Shown one piece after another: positions 51,901 to 60,801 of a DNA stretch of 64,000 bases. The position numbers and the translations under genes are program-made. Source of the DNA: CAKRJP01 sp963658085 (lineage in GTDB: Bacteria > Bacillota > Clostridia > Lachnospirales > Lachnospiraceae); NCBI GenBank assembly GCA_963658085.1, contig CAVKOU010000003.1, positions 1 to 64,000 of the forward strand, written 5' to 3'. The notes under the pieces are model-generated. The model was not told the DNA's origin. It was given only the letters and a program-made list of their open reading frames with translations, and searched no databases. Within the stretch, counting starts at the first letter, position 1. The number at the start of each line of letters is the position of its first letter.

Positions 51901-54900
51901 GGTGCCAATAATTGCTGCTCACCTGAGTCATTGGTATAGATTCCTTCGATCCTTCTGTAACTTTCTCTGGCTCTATAAGCCAGGGTATTTTTGTCCGGAT
52001 CAGTTTCTGTAACTGCAAGGTTTGTGATCTGACCTGAATCTGCATAGTCTTCATCCACCTCATAGAGAACTTGACCTATGATCTTATCACCATCATTCCC
52101 GTTTCGAATATAATTATTGGTATCTATATAGCACCAATAACCACTCATCCACCAAACTGCGGAATCCATTCTGACTACTACATACTTCCCATCTGCCCTT
52201 TTTAGCAGGTCTAAACTTCCACAGATTCCATTAAATTTGTCTAATGATCCCTTCATAAGAGTAATATTGTCGGCTCCTCTGGTGATAATTCCATCTGAAT
52301 TCTGGATTCCTAATCGAAAACTTTTATTTCCATAAAATCCATTACCTTCCTCCACATCATAGAAAAACAAGTTTTTGTAATTTCCCGGAGGTGTACTAGC
52401 ATCTTTATCTGATCCACGGTTAATACCCTCAGAAAAAATTCCATATCCGCGGAAATTTGGAGAATAACAATCATTTACCGTTGTATTTTCCCAGCCTCCA
52501 TACCTGGCTCCTACGATACCACCGGTAAAACTTGATCCCGACAAATCACTTGCATAATTTCTACATCGTTCTATTTGAATCTTTACTTTATTGGTGGATG
52601 TCTGAATATTAGAGTCATTTGGATTATCGCAGGACATAAATCCAAAGATTCCTGATGCCATGGAGCTGGAATAAATTTTTACTCCCGGAGCATTCATACA
52701 GTCTAATATTCGAATGGTAAATTCCTGGGATGACGAGCTTTGATAGGTTGTTACATTACCAAGGATCCCCGCACTATCATTGGCTCCGTTTCCACCGGAA
52801 CCGTTCCGCTTATAAATACTTCCATAATTATCACATCCGATAACATTATATTCTTGATTATCTGACGGATGATAAAGTTGCGCTACAATTCCACCCGAAG
52901 CACCTACCCATTCCGTAGAATAGGTAGTCTGCAGCATTCCACAATTTCTGCTGTTAGAAATAGTTCCTCCATTTCCCGTCCACTGTCCGATGATTCCTCC
53001 GGAATAATGAGTGTTAAAGCAATAGACTGTTCCGAAGTTTACAGCCAGATCAATGGTCCAGTCTTTTGTGGTGGAATTATTCTGGGTACCTATGATTCCA
53101 CCGGCAAATCGGTTGGTTGCTTCACTTTTAATATAACGTCCAACGAAAGCACCATTTACCACCTTTGTGGTATCTTTCTCCGACTCATTCATTCCTATGA
53201 TTCCGCCGGTACCAACTCCGATGCTCTCTGACTTATTAGATAAAAACCAATTCCCTGAAACACATTCATTTACTGCTCCCGTGGTTCCATTGTAAGCAGT
53301 GATTCCTCCAATATTTCCATTGACATCCATGTACATCTTAAGACGATTATTTGATATCCACTCACTATCACTTTCGCCGTTGTAATGAAGTCGTTCTAAC
53401 GCTTTCCAGGATTCATAATATATATAGTTGTTATCTGTCTTTAATCCCTGATTCTCTGCATTGGCAACCAATTCATCAATGGTATCTGCACCATCGATCA
53501 CTGCTGCTGTAATGCTACTTCCGGATCCTTCGATAGCTCCTTTATTAAATCCTGCCACGCCTCCCAGCATTCCGTACTGGGCTACCAGTGTACTATTTGA
53601 ATTATTTTCCAGAGTACATGAGGAAACAGTGGCATTTTCTTCATTCTTTCCAACGATACCTCCTGCATGGGTTGACAGGTTTTCTTTCATTGAAAGACTG
53701 CTATTAGCGGTAGCGGAGTAAACGCCTTGAATATCTAAGTAGATTTTTCCGATGCTACAGCTTGTAAGAGCAGCCCCATCTTCATTAATTCCGGCGATTC
53801 CTCCGTAGCAGTTTCCTGCCATACCGGATGCTTCTTTAATGGTTCCTGTGAAACCGGAAGTCTCTACTTCCCCGTAGTTATCTCCTACTACGCCTCCCAG
53901 GTATTTGTATCCCGTAAAACCAATCTTGTTATTCTTAGAATCCAATCCTCCTGTCATGGTTTTATTGCTATCACTTGATGACACTGCCACCTGAGTGATC
54001 TTGCCCCCGGCTTCATTGATTCCTACAGCACCACCTACCGTCAGGCTTCCCTGTATTGTAACAATGTCCGGAATCTCGGTAATCATAAAGCTTTCCGAAT
54101 TTTCCACGGTTCCTTTGTTTCGTCCTACAACTCCACCGTAGATGGTAGCATTCTCTCCAAGAGTTACATTTTTTCCCGGCGCACTATCTTTAATCGTTCC
54201 AACTCTTGCATTTACCGCTACTACTGCACCGGCTTCATTCACTCCCATACTGTAGATTTTTACAGTTGTATCCTGACCTCCCACCAGACAACCCTTAATG
54301 GTTCCTGCATTTTCTGCTGCAATTCCTCCGGCGTAGCCATTGGAACTTGTGACATTTCCATAGTTATTACAAGAAGCTATGATATTTTCATTATAAGCAG
54401 TTATACCACCGGCATAACCCTCATCTGCTGTCACAGAAGAAGATGCATTGATTCCACAGTAAATCTCTCCGCTTGTCTTTCCTACAAGTCCTCCCGCATA
54501 TCCTTTTGTTGCACGAACACTTTTCGCCTCACATCTAATATAGGTAGTTTGATTTTGGTCACCAAAGGTTCCCTCATTTACTCCTGCAATACCTCCTACC
54601 TGATTGGAGCCCTCCACGGTGGTTTTGTTCCCAACAACAACGATCTCTGTACCGGTAGTTGGTAAAAAGCTTCCCGACTTTTCATTGACTCCTATGATGC
54701 CGCCAACTCCTGTGGCACTGCTTCCGCTAATGGTCTTTGCAGCCTCATTCGAGTCTTTGGAGGCTTCTATTGTTCCATTATTACGTCCCACGATACCACC
54801 GATAGCTTCTTCACCGGAGCCTGTTACATTGATCGCACTTTGGTTGCTTTTTAGCACGCCGCCGCTCATATTCCATCCTACAATACCACCCAAGTTGGTC

Positions 54901-57900
54901 TTACCGGAAAGAGTTTTATTCTTCAGGGTGCTACATTCTTTTATGGTACCGGTTGTATAAGCATCTTCGTTATATAACTTTTCCTCCCCTGTACCAAGGT
55001 TTATTCCTGCAATTCCTCCTACATAATCCAAAGACGAGTTTCCGAAGTTCTGATTCAGATTACAATTGGTAATAAGCCCCACATTCAAACCAACCATACC
55101 ACCAACACCATCAAATCCGGACATAGTACCGGTATTTTCACAAGTATCGATGACCTGATTTTCAAGATTCACGCTGATGATTCCTCCGGCAAAATGCATG
55201 AATACCTGGTCAGCTCTCTCTTCCACATCTGCATCCGTCAAGGAAATCTCAGAGCTTCTCTCATAGTCTCCAAGCAAGACGCCCTTTTCATAACTACCGG
55301 AAGCTAAGGACAAATCTCCGCTGTTTTCGCAGTCTTTCATCAAAAGGCCACTGTTCTTCTCACAGTAACCTACGATGCCGCCTACATAGATTTCCCCTCG
55401 AACCGGAATATTATTGGTAGTGATAAGCGTAAGTTTATTAGTATTCGTTGATGCCGCCACTTCACCTGGTACTCCATTTTCGTTAAGTGCAGGCAACAAT
55501 GAACCTGAATCAGTCTCAAGAGTTTCCAATAAGGTTGAGGCAGATAACTGGCTAGTCTCATAGGTTCTTTCATATCCAATGACACCGCCACAGAAAGCAG
55601 TTCCTGAAATCTGTCCCAGGGTATTATCTGTGCAAATGCCATCCATGGTAAAATCTTTCGAAAGAGCCACCACATTGGCACCGATACATCCACCGACATA
55701 ATAATTTCCCTGAATATAGGAAGCCTTAATAGTCAAGTCATTATCCAAAATATGTTCAGACGCATTGAGACCAAAGATACCACCGGCACAGTTTCCATAG
55801 GCGTAAATTTTGCCACCGATCAAGGTATAATTTACATCTAAGCTTCCATCCGTATCATTGAATCCTGCAATTCCTCCTACATAATCCTGTCCCACCACAA
55901 TACTTGAGACAGATTTTACAGTCACTGTCTGACTTTCTGTCGAGAAGGTTATCGCACCATTGTTGTATCCGGCAATTCCTCCGGCATAACTTCCGGTAGC
56001 ACTCCATGTGTCTACGATCATCTTATAAACAGAATCGTCATAATCCGACAAATAACTTGCGCAATCTTCTATGGTAGAGCCATTCCCGTTGTATCCAACG
56101 ATACCACCTACATAGCTTTTATAGGCTGCAGCTACACCATTATTGATACAGTTTTTCAATGTAGCGCCCTGCTGGTTTATACCCGTGATACCACCTACAT
56201 AATTATTTCCAATAACGTAGCTGCCATTAACAGTGGCACTATTTCCCAAATCTGTCTGAATTGCTTCTGTGAGACTACCGCCAAGGCCACCTGCGATTCC
56301 TCCTACATAATCATTTCCTAAAATATATCCGTTCCTCTGTGTGGAGCAATCTGCCAAAAGAGTATCCTGGGCGAATCCTGCAATTCCTCCTACATAGTCT
56401 CCCAAGAGATAGTCATCCTTTTCGTCCACGTGATCTGAGAAGGAGAAATTATCGTTACGTCCTGAAGCACTGCTTACATTGTATATTAGAGAATGGTCTG
56501 CATAGCCGACAATTCCACCGAAGTAATTTCCCTCGGCTGTATCCTTATCTGTATCTTTGGAGGTACAGTGAATCTGGCTCTCACTTTCGCAATCTACTAT
56601 ATTGGATAGTTTTTGCAATGTAGATGCATCTGCGTCTTGATACTGTGCTGCATCAAGATCACTATCTACTCGTCCCGCGATTCCACCGGCATATCGATTA
56701 GCTGAGATTTCTACAGTACTAGTACAGTTAGAAATTTTTGCTGTGTATTTCGAATCATTCTTTCGATCAAGCTTCGCATATCCTACGATTCCACCTACAC
56801 CGCAACGATAATCAGAAGTCCTTTTTGACTCGTCCGGAAGTGTTACCTCCATTTTTCCTTCCGCTTGGAGATTATCTACGACTGCACTTGTCGGCGAATT
56901 CAATTTGTTTCCGCTCCATTTAGCAAAAACTCCTACCAAAGAACCTACGCATACGTACTCCTCATCTGTATTACCAGACAAATCCGCACTCAAAACTGTG
57001 GTATCTTTCTTACTGTTAGAAACTGTAAGAGATATATCCCCAAGATTCCCCGCGCATCTTCCTGCAAGGATTCCAACTCCGCGCAGAGAGTTAAGCTTGG
57101 TTTCGGATGCGCTTTCATCTGCCCCTATGGTAAGGGACGGGTCTTTTAAGGTTATGTTTTTAACATTTCCCTCAACCTCACCAAAAAGCCCAAGATACTG
57201 TGTTGCGCTACTCTTTAGACTTGTCGCTGTGTCGTCATCTACCACTGATTCCTCATTGAGACAGAGATCACTGATAGCATTACTATCTGCGCCGGTTAAA
57301 GTATATTTTTCTGAAAGAATCGGAATCGTAGGGAAGCTCACAGTCTTCTCAGATGTATTTTCTCTCCAAGCTAATTTCTGTAAGGTCGTTCCACTCTTCG
57401 TCTTCTCAGACTGGAAATCATAGACACCGGTTCCCGCAGAAGCCCAGTCCATGTTTTTATTAGTCAGAGTGAAGGTTGTCTTAGTCTTCTTACTCTCGGC
57501 AGTCGTCTTCTCATAAAAACGAATATTGGAGAGATGACGGAAGGCTGTTATTGTAACATCCTTATCCTTCGTATCATCTCCGAACAGGGAATTAGCTGTG
57601 TTGGATTTCACCTCATCACTGTTTCGATATTCCACAGCAGACTGCTGCTTCTCACTTCCTGAATATGGTGTTGCCTTTACCTTTGCATAGATGTTCTGCG
57701 GAGTAGAAAGAGAACTCGCCACAGATGATAGTCTGGTAATGCTGGTGCTGGAACTTTTTAACAGATCATTGTCTGTCGTCGCGCTATCCAGGGTAGCCTG
57801 CACTTTGGCCGACATCATGGCATCCAACACTAAAGAGAATTTGTTATCACTGTAGGTTACCGGAAACTGCCAGGTACCTTTATCCGCTCCCTTACTATCC

Positions 57901-58742
57901 TTTACGACGAGACTTGCCATGGCCTTTGTAGAATCTGTAGAACTCCATCCGCCAGTTCTCATATCCATCGGAGATACTCTTACAGAAAACAACACCTTGT
58001 CATTTGTTTTATTATAGAAAGCAATCTCATAGTCCACTCCCAAATCAGAGCCTACGTTACCGGACCAATTGAGATATAATTTTTCACTGTTCACTAAATT
58101 AATTGTGGTGATACGAAGTCGTTTTGCTTCCAAGTTGACATTATTCACCGTATCCTCTGTGGAATAATATCCAAGAAGGCGATCCTTTCTGCTGTCATAG
58201 TCGCGCTTCTGCATGGTAAGATATCCACTATCATCATCAGACTTATAATTTAAGCCCTCACATTTAGAACCGTAGAACGCAGAATAAACCTCCCCCGATT
58301 CTATATCAATTTCAATCGAGATAGAGGCATTAAAGAATCCTTTATCATAGGTATAGTCGTCCAGAATCTCCCGCACCAGATTGTTATCCGGAGTCTGAGA
58401 TTCGGCACTCTTATCTAACTTAACGGCATAAATTCGTCCATTAAGATCACTATCTGCATCGTCTTCAAAGGTAGCCTTTTCGGCCAAATTTCCATCCTTT
58501 GCAGCCTTCAATATGTCTTTTTTTAACTTCTCCCACTGACCGGAAGAACGGTAATAGGTGAGCTTTGATTCCGCAGCCAAATAAGCAGTTTTCGCATTCT
58601 CCTGATTCTTTCGAAACTCTGCCTTCTTCCAATAGTTGATAAAGAAAGGAACTGCAATGGCTGCGATAATACCTAAAATCACCAATACCACCGTAAGCTC
58701 AACCAGGGTAAATCCCTTTTTTCTCCCATTTCTCATTTGCAT
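48960..58742 (-). CDS. Giant prepilin-type adhesin with about 40 GLUG-like repeats and Fn3-like tail
   Basis: About 3260 residues (near 350 kDa). I start it at the ATG at 58742; a GTG at 58751 in frame is also possible, and both have only a weak ribosome site. The N-terminus is a perfect class III prepilin signal: RNGRKKG then FTLVELTVVLVILGIIAAIA, Glu at +5. A pilin-like core with inserts runs to about 540. From about 560 to 2085 there are roughly 40 copies of a GLUG-like motif (xxGGIxGxN), expected to form a long beta-solenoid. From about 2100 to 3260 there are several fibronectin-III-like segments rich in Tyr, Trp and Asp. No LPxTG or C-terminal anchor exists, so attachment must be through the pilus. 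It is the first gene of the pilus operon, probably the tip adhesin or tether. Confidence 0.9.
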   Translation of the reverse strand: MQMRNGRKKGFTLVELTVVLVILGIIAAIAVPFFINYWKKAEFRKNQENAKTAYLAAESKLTYYRSSGQWEKLKKDILKAAKDGNLAEKATFEDDADSDLNGRIYAVKLDKSAESQTPDNNLVREILDDYTYDKGFFNASISIEIDIESGEVYSAFYGSKCEGLNYKSDDDSGYLTMQKRDYDSRKDRLLGYYSTEDTVNNVNLEAKRLRITTINLVNSEKLYLNWSGNVGSDLGVDYEIAFYNKTNDKVLFSVRVSPMDMRTGGWSSTDSTKAMASLVVKDSKGADKGTWQFPVTYSDNKFSLVLDAMMSAKVQATLDSATTDNDLLKSSSTSITRLSSVASSLSTPQNIYAKVKATPYSGSEKQQSAVEYRNSDEVKSNTANSLFGDDTKDKDVTITAFRHLSNIRFYEKTTAESKKTKTTFTLTNKNMDWASAGTGVYDFQSEKTKSGTTLQKLAWRENTSEKTVSFPTIPILSEKYTLTGADSNAISDLCLNEESVVDDDTATSLKSSATQYLGLFGEVEGNVKNITLKDPSLTIGADESASETKLNSLRGVGILAGRCAGNLGDISLTVSNSKKDTTVLSADLSGNTDEEYVCVGSLVGVFAKWSGNKLNSPTSAVVDNLQAEGKMEVTLPDESKRTSDYRCGVGGIVGYAKLDRKNDSKYTAKISNCTSTVEISANRYAGGIAGRVDSDLDAAQYQDADASTLQKLSNIVDCESESQIHCTSKDTDKDTAEGNYFGGIVGYADHSLIYNVSSASGRNDNFSFSDHVDEKDDYLLGDYVGGIAGFAQDTLLADCSTQRNGYILGNDYVGGIAGGLGGSLTEAIQTDLGNSATVNGSYVIGNNYVGGITGINQQGATLKNCINNGVAAAYKSYVGGIVGYNGNGSTIEDCASYLSDYDDSVYKMIVDTWSATGSYAGGIAGYNNGAITFSTESQTVTVKSVSSIVVGQDYVGGIAGFNDTDGSLDVNYTLIGGKIYAYGNCAGGIFGLNASEHILDNDLTIKASYIQGNYYVGGCIGANVVALSKDFTMDGICTDNTLGQISGTAFCGGVIGYERTYETSQLSASTLLETLETDSGSLLPALNENGVPGEVAASTNTNKLTLITTNNIPVRGEIYVGGIVGYCEKNSGLLMKDCENSGDLSLASGSYEKGVLLGDYERSSEISLTDADVEERADQVFMHFAGGIISVNLENQVIDTCENTGTMSGFDGVGGMVGLNVGLITNCNLNQNFGNSSLDYVGGIAGINLGTGEEKLYNEDAYTTGTIKECSTLKNKTLSGKTNLGGIVGWNMSGGVLKSNQSAINVTGSGEEAIGGIVGRNNGTIEASKDSNEAAKTISGSSATGVGGIIGVNEKSGSFLPTTGTEIVVVGNKTTVEGSNQVGGIAGVNEGTFGDQNQTTYIRCEAKSVRATKGYAGGLVGKTSGEIYCGINASSSVTADEGYAGGITAYNENIIASCNNYGNVTSSNGYAGGIAAENAGTIKGCLVGGQDTTVKIYSMGVNEAGAVVAVNARVGTIKDSAPGKNVTLGENATIYGGVVGRNKGTVENSESFMITEIPDIVTIQGSLTVGGAVGINEAGGKITQVAVSSSDSNKTMTGGLDSKNNKIGFTGYKYLGGVVGDNYGEVETSGFTGTIKEASGMAGNCYGGIAGINEDGAALTSCSIGKIYLDIQGVYSATANSSLSMKENLSTHAGGIVGKNEENATVSSCTLENNSNSTLVAQYGMLGGVAGFNKGAIEGSGSSITAAVIDGADTIDELVANAENQGLKTDNNYIYYESWKALERLHYNGESDSEWISNNRLKMYMDVNGNIGGITAYNGTTGAVNECVSGNWFLSNKSESIGVGTGGIIGMNESEKDTTKVVNGAFVGRYIKSEATNRFAGGIIGTQNNSTTKDWTIDLAVNFGTVYCFNTHYSGGIIGQWTGNGGTISNSRNCGMLQTTYSTEWVGASGGIVAQLYHPSDNQEYNVIGCDNYGSIYKRNGSGGNGANDSAGILGNVTTYQSSSSQEFTIRILDCMNAPGVKIYSSSMASGIFGFMSCDNPNDSNIQTSTNKVKIQIERCRNYASDLSGSSFTGGIVGARYGGWENTTVNDCYSPNFRGYGIFSEGINRGSDKDASTPPGNYKNLFFYDVEEGNGFYGNKSFRLGIQNSDGIITRGADNITLMKGSLDKFNGICGSLDLLKRADGKYVVVRMDSAVWWMSGYWCYIDTNNYIRNGNDGDKIIGQVLYEVDEDYADSGQITNLAVTETDPDKNTLAYRARESYRRIEGIYTNDSGEQQLLAPTGANAEIKDGKLTISITPDTMDQADNGCSEYSSTKCDPFKYRIIVSNGTQSESFDLYEEDGSFDLPDNLTGNVTVSVQAVSMFADVKDSEAYKVTDLTIYGVLPDPDVKLVIVSKPGEYENHTYQVVLNNLKDYNAKDGNGNDLYEDWQVTVNIVGAGTVTIDKNNPTPTWSYTYGNNPDAASRSFQMIAKATILGGSKQWEDSKEVATSVRLCNNYNAARALKQWSPLKQTVTVTGTTLSNLAVKIELDAENTATEVPPIYRAELVGDWKGETEVVFAKEDILLVSKGKASATFSNLPESIKEASNLKVRLWFASSGEGPVYTYYELDTEENANVTELISVDEDGNPTYEYLHSTVLENYNGYYNNYINRLDTGITWIDAPVLDGADSDSYKTVESTGEDGEIYYKFSWDTDVSGTDDASYEVSMIGVDENGREVRIPTSGAYKSGKSFTIDGSDWNYTQVKLTVTRVGDAAKKQIGLSTTGTYKIKQRLAKPSQPTVTLVSQNELLYNLTWNPLSSEVGVEGYQAYIQVYGDDGKLEHAKALGDLITTDQKEDESYKQQVDLEDYAGKRVVIYLVAKAKEDSAYLDSVGGITYELTIPNRLKTPDVTWSIGWEYDKDKYLEADTFTKNGLKVNLKTNDKDSIPPGGSAYLLKAYVYDSKEAADKATASDPGTSGVKYPLEESVAQMDVNSSTSYSHSLSGLSTEYAGKWIVFYGRISSGAGSVSSKWVKSDVYRLPYVKLKAPTVTSDTEDFSCTVNVQSTPYVPGEDQTWTAKRTVLSWDSVFSGNAYEVNLSGQVTDSTSFSGKNNIGTKLRFKEETDGVHVEVWREVEETKGTITTKIWKWVEVTEEEQEIPEGTAQTDILHTFKISDYGVTASGTYSAADGSTPVYTVTLSTELVVQKTEDGTYHYSLKLPDVSDMTAGESADDVKVTNDDFSISTEVKAYTNVVENFTDEEEPEQKSKAYVRSEECTIEWKK

Positions 58743-58895
58743 AATAATCACTTCGTATTCATACTTTTTAAGTCTAAAACATCCCTAAAAGACATTTACA
58801 CTACATTAGCGTACCCTAATATTTCAGCATTTACAACAAAATCTTTAATTTTCGCATCAAAACAAGGTGAATTTAGTCGACCTACAGGATCGATA
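58743..58895 (-). promoter_or_regulatory. Leader of the pilus operon
   Basis: About 150 bases between the predicted start and the giant gene, without an open frame. It contains ATTAG-GGTACG-CTAAT and repeated TGTAAATG words. I compared it by eye with both c-di-GMP riboswitch classes and saw no clear match. Confidence 0.35.
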
Positions 58896-58901
58896 TTTAG
58901 A

Positions 58902-58930
58902 CTATTATCAAATCCGATACACCCTAGCAA
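58902..58930 (-). promoter_or_regulatory. Predicted promoter of the type IV pilus operon
   Basis: Minus strand: -35 TTGCTA (58925-58930), 17-base spacer, extended -10 TGA-TAATAG (TAATAG at 58902-58907). Confidence 0.5.
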
Positions 58931-58997
58931 GGATAATTTTCAATCTTTCCCCTTATTTTTAGTGGTATCTTTTAGGAATAATATAACTCCATAAACC

Positions 58998-59035
58998 AAA
59001 AAACAGCAGATCAGTTACAGATCTACTGCTTTTTT
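58998..59035 (-). terminator. Terminator of the fatty-acid (acc) operon
   Basis: CAGCAGATC / GATCTACTG hairpin (one bulge) with A-run before and TTTTTT after on the minus strand, 48 bases past the accDA stop; it separates the acc operon from the pilus operon. Confidence 0.85.
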
Positions 59036-59082
59036 CGCTTTTATTCGCTTTTATTCATTTGTATAAATTCCTATTGTACTTT

Positions 59083-60792
59083 TTACATTCTACGAAATCT
59101 TTCATATCTATGATTCGTAATGTTCTCGCCATCAAAATCTTCATACCGCTCCAAAAACCCCTTCATTTCTTCTCGGAGTTTATTCGCAGTTTCCTCCATG
59201 GTTGCCAGGCTATAGTCTTCCGGTTCTGCAAATACCTTTTCGCAGATTTTAGCCTCCCACAAATCTTTTGCCGTTAGCTTCATACATTTAGCCGCTCCTT
59301 TTGCTTTGCTGCTGTCCTTCCAGAGAATGCTGGCAAAGCCTTCCGGAGACAAAATAGAGTAAATAGAATTTTCCATCATCCACACTTCGTTAGCTACCGC
59401 CAGGGCCAGAGCACCGCCGCTGCCCCCTTCCCCAACCATTAAGGTTAGAATCGGCACTTTAAGACTTGACATTTCATAGATATTCTTTGCTATAGCTTCC
59501 CCTTGTCCTCTCTCCTCTGCTTCGATTCCGCAATAAGCTCCCGGGGTATCTACGATACAAATAATGGGACGATGAAATTTTTCTGCCTGCTTCATTAAGC
59601 GTAGAGATTTTCGGTAGCCTTCCGGGGAACACATGCCGAAATTATGCTTTATATTTTCTTTTACTCCCTGACCTTTTTCCTGGACAATCACCGTAACAGG
59701 TGTATCTCCAAGAAGGGCTACACCTCCAATTAGCGCAGGATCATCTCCAAAATAACGATCTCCATGTAATTCATAAAATGAATAAAACAATTTTTCTATA
59801 TAAGCTTTCCCTGTGGGCCGGTCTTTTTTTCTGGCAGCCATTACCCTCTGCCAGGGATTTTTATTTTGGAGATTGTCACAGCTTCGAACCGAAGATTTTT
59901 CTTTCTCCAAAACGTCAACATCACCCTTTAAGCTTTTATGCTTCTCTTCATGTAGCTCCAAAAGATTTCCTAAGGTCTCTTTTAAATCCTGGCGCTTTAC
60001 CACAGCATCTACAAATCCATGCTCCAGCAAAAATTCCGACCGCTGAAATCCTTTCGGAAGTTTTTGTCCGATGGTCTGTTCTATGACTCTTGGGCCGGCA
60101 AATCCTATAAGGGCCTTCGGTTCTGCCAGGATGATATCTGCCTCCATGGCAAAGCTTGCGATAACACCTCCTGTTGTCGGATCCGTGAGAACACTAATAT
60201 ACAAAAGCCCCGCATCACTGTGACGTTTTATAGCCGCCGATGTTTTTGCCATCTGCATAAGGGAATAAATCCCCTCCTGCATTCTGGCTCCTCCGGAGCA
60301 GGTAAATATTACCAGAGGAAGTTTTTTTTCTGTGGCTCGTTCCACAGCTCTTGTGATTTTCTCCCCTGTCATCTGCCCCAGACTTCCCATCATGAAATTG
60401 CCATCCATAACAGCCAGCACACATTTTCGTCCATTAATCCTGCAAAGTCCTGTCACTACAGCCTCTCTCAAGCCGGACTTAATCTTTGCCGCTGCCGCCT
60501 TCTCCTCATATCCCTCAAAGGAAAGAGGATTTTCAGGAACAAGCTCTTCCTCCCACTCCACAAAGGAGCCCTCATCTGCTACACGCCTGATTCTCTCCCA
60601 GGCACTGACCCGAAAATATCCTTTGCATTTTGGACAAATATAATAGTTTTCCTTTACATCCTCCGCAAAGATTGCGGCCTTACATTTATTACACTTGCAA
60701 AGAAGACCCTCCGGAACTTCCGGAGAGTCTTTTTTTCTGCGGAATAAATGTCCATTTGTTTTTGTCTTTTTAAACATATGATCAAGATTCAT
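59083..60792 (-). CDS. accDA: Acetyl-CoA carboxylase carboxyltransferase, fused beta-alpha subunits (AccD-AccA)
   Basis: Transfers the carboxyl group from biotin to acetyl-CoA, giving malonyl-CoA. It is 569 residues. Residues about 25-280 are AccD, with a four-cysteine zinc ribbon (CKCNKCKAAI and CPKCKGYF), GGARMQEGIYSLMQMAKT and FAGPRVIEQTIGQKLP. Residues about 315-569 are AccA, with FYELHGDRYFGDDPALIGG, DTPGAYCGIEAEERGQGEAI and GGSGGALALAVAN. In most bacteria these are two genes; here one frame covers both with a short linker. The N-terminal extension that AccA usually has is reduced. Gene order accC-accDA is continuous. Confidence 0.93.
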   Translation of the reverse strand: MNLDHMFKKTKTNGHLFRRKKDSPEVPEGLLCKCNKCKAAIFAEDVKENYYICPKCKGYFRVSAWERIRRVADEGSFVEWEEELVPENPLSFEGYEEKAAAAKIKSGLREAVVTGLCRINGRKCVLAVMDGNFMMGSLGQMTGEKITRAVERATEKKLPLVIFTCSGGARMQEGIYSLMQMAKTSAAIKRHSDAGLLYISVLTDPTTGGVIASFAMEADIILAEPKALIGFAGPRVIEQTIGQKLPKGFQRSEFLLEHGFVDAVVKRQDLKETLGNLLELHEEKHKSLKGDVDVLEKEKSSVRSCDNLQNKNPWQRVMAARKKDRPTGKAYIEKLFYSFYELHGDRYFGDDPALIGGVALLGDTPVTVIVQEKGQGVKENIKHNFGMCSPEGYRKSLRLMKQAEKFHRPIICIVDTPGAYCGIEAEERGQGEAIAKNIYEMSSLKVPILTLMVGEGGSGGALALAVANEVWMMENSIYSILSPEGFASILWKDSSKAKGAAKCMKLTAKDLWEAKICEKVFAEPEDYSLATMEETANKLREEMKGFLERYEDFDGENITNHRYERFRRM

Positions 60793-60801
60793 ATTTTGCT
60801 C

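Noticed and set aside
48960..58742. Numerous antisense and frame-shifted open frames across the giant gene
   Set aside because: They are shadows of a strongly repetitive coding sequence; none has a ribosome site and recognisable family features.
58743..58895. c-di-GMP riboswitch ahead of the pilus operon
   Set aside because: Neither class I nor class II core motifs could be found by eye; left as an unspecified leader.
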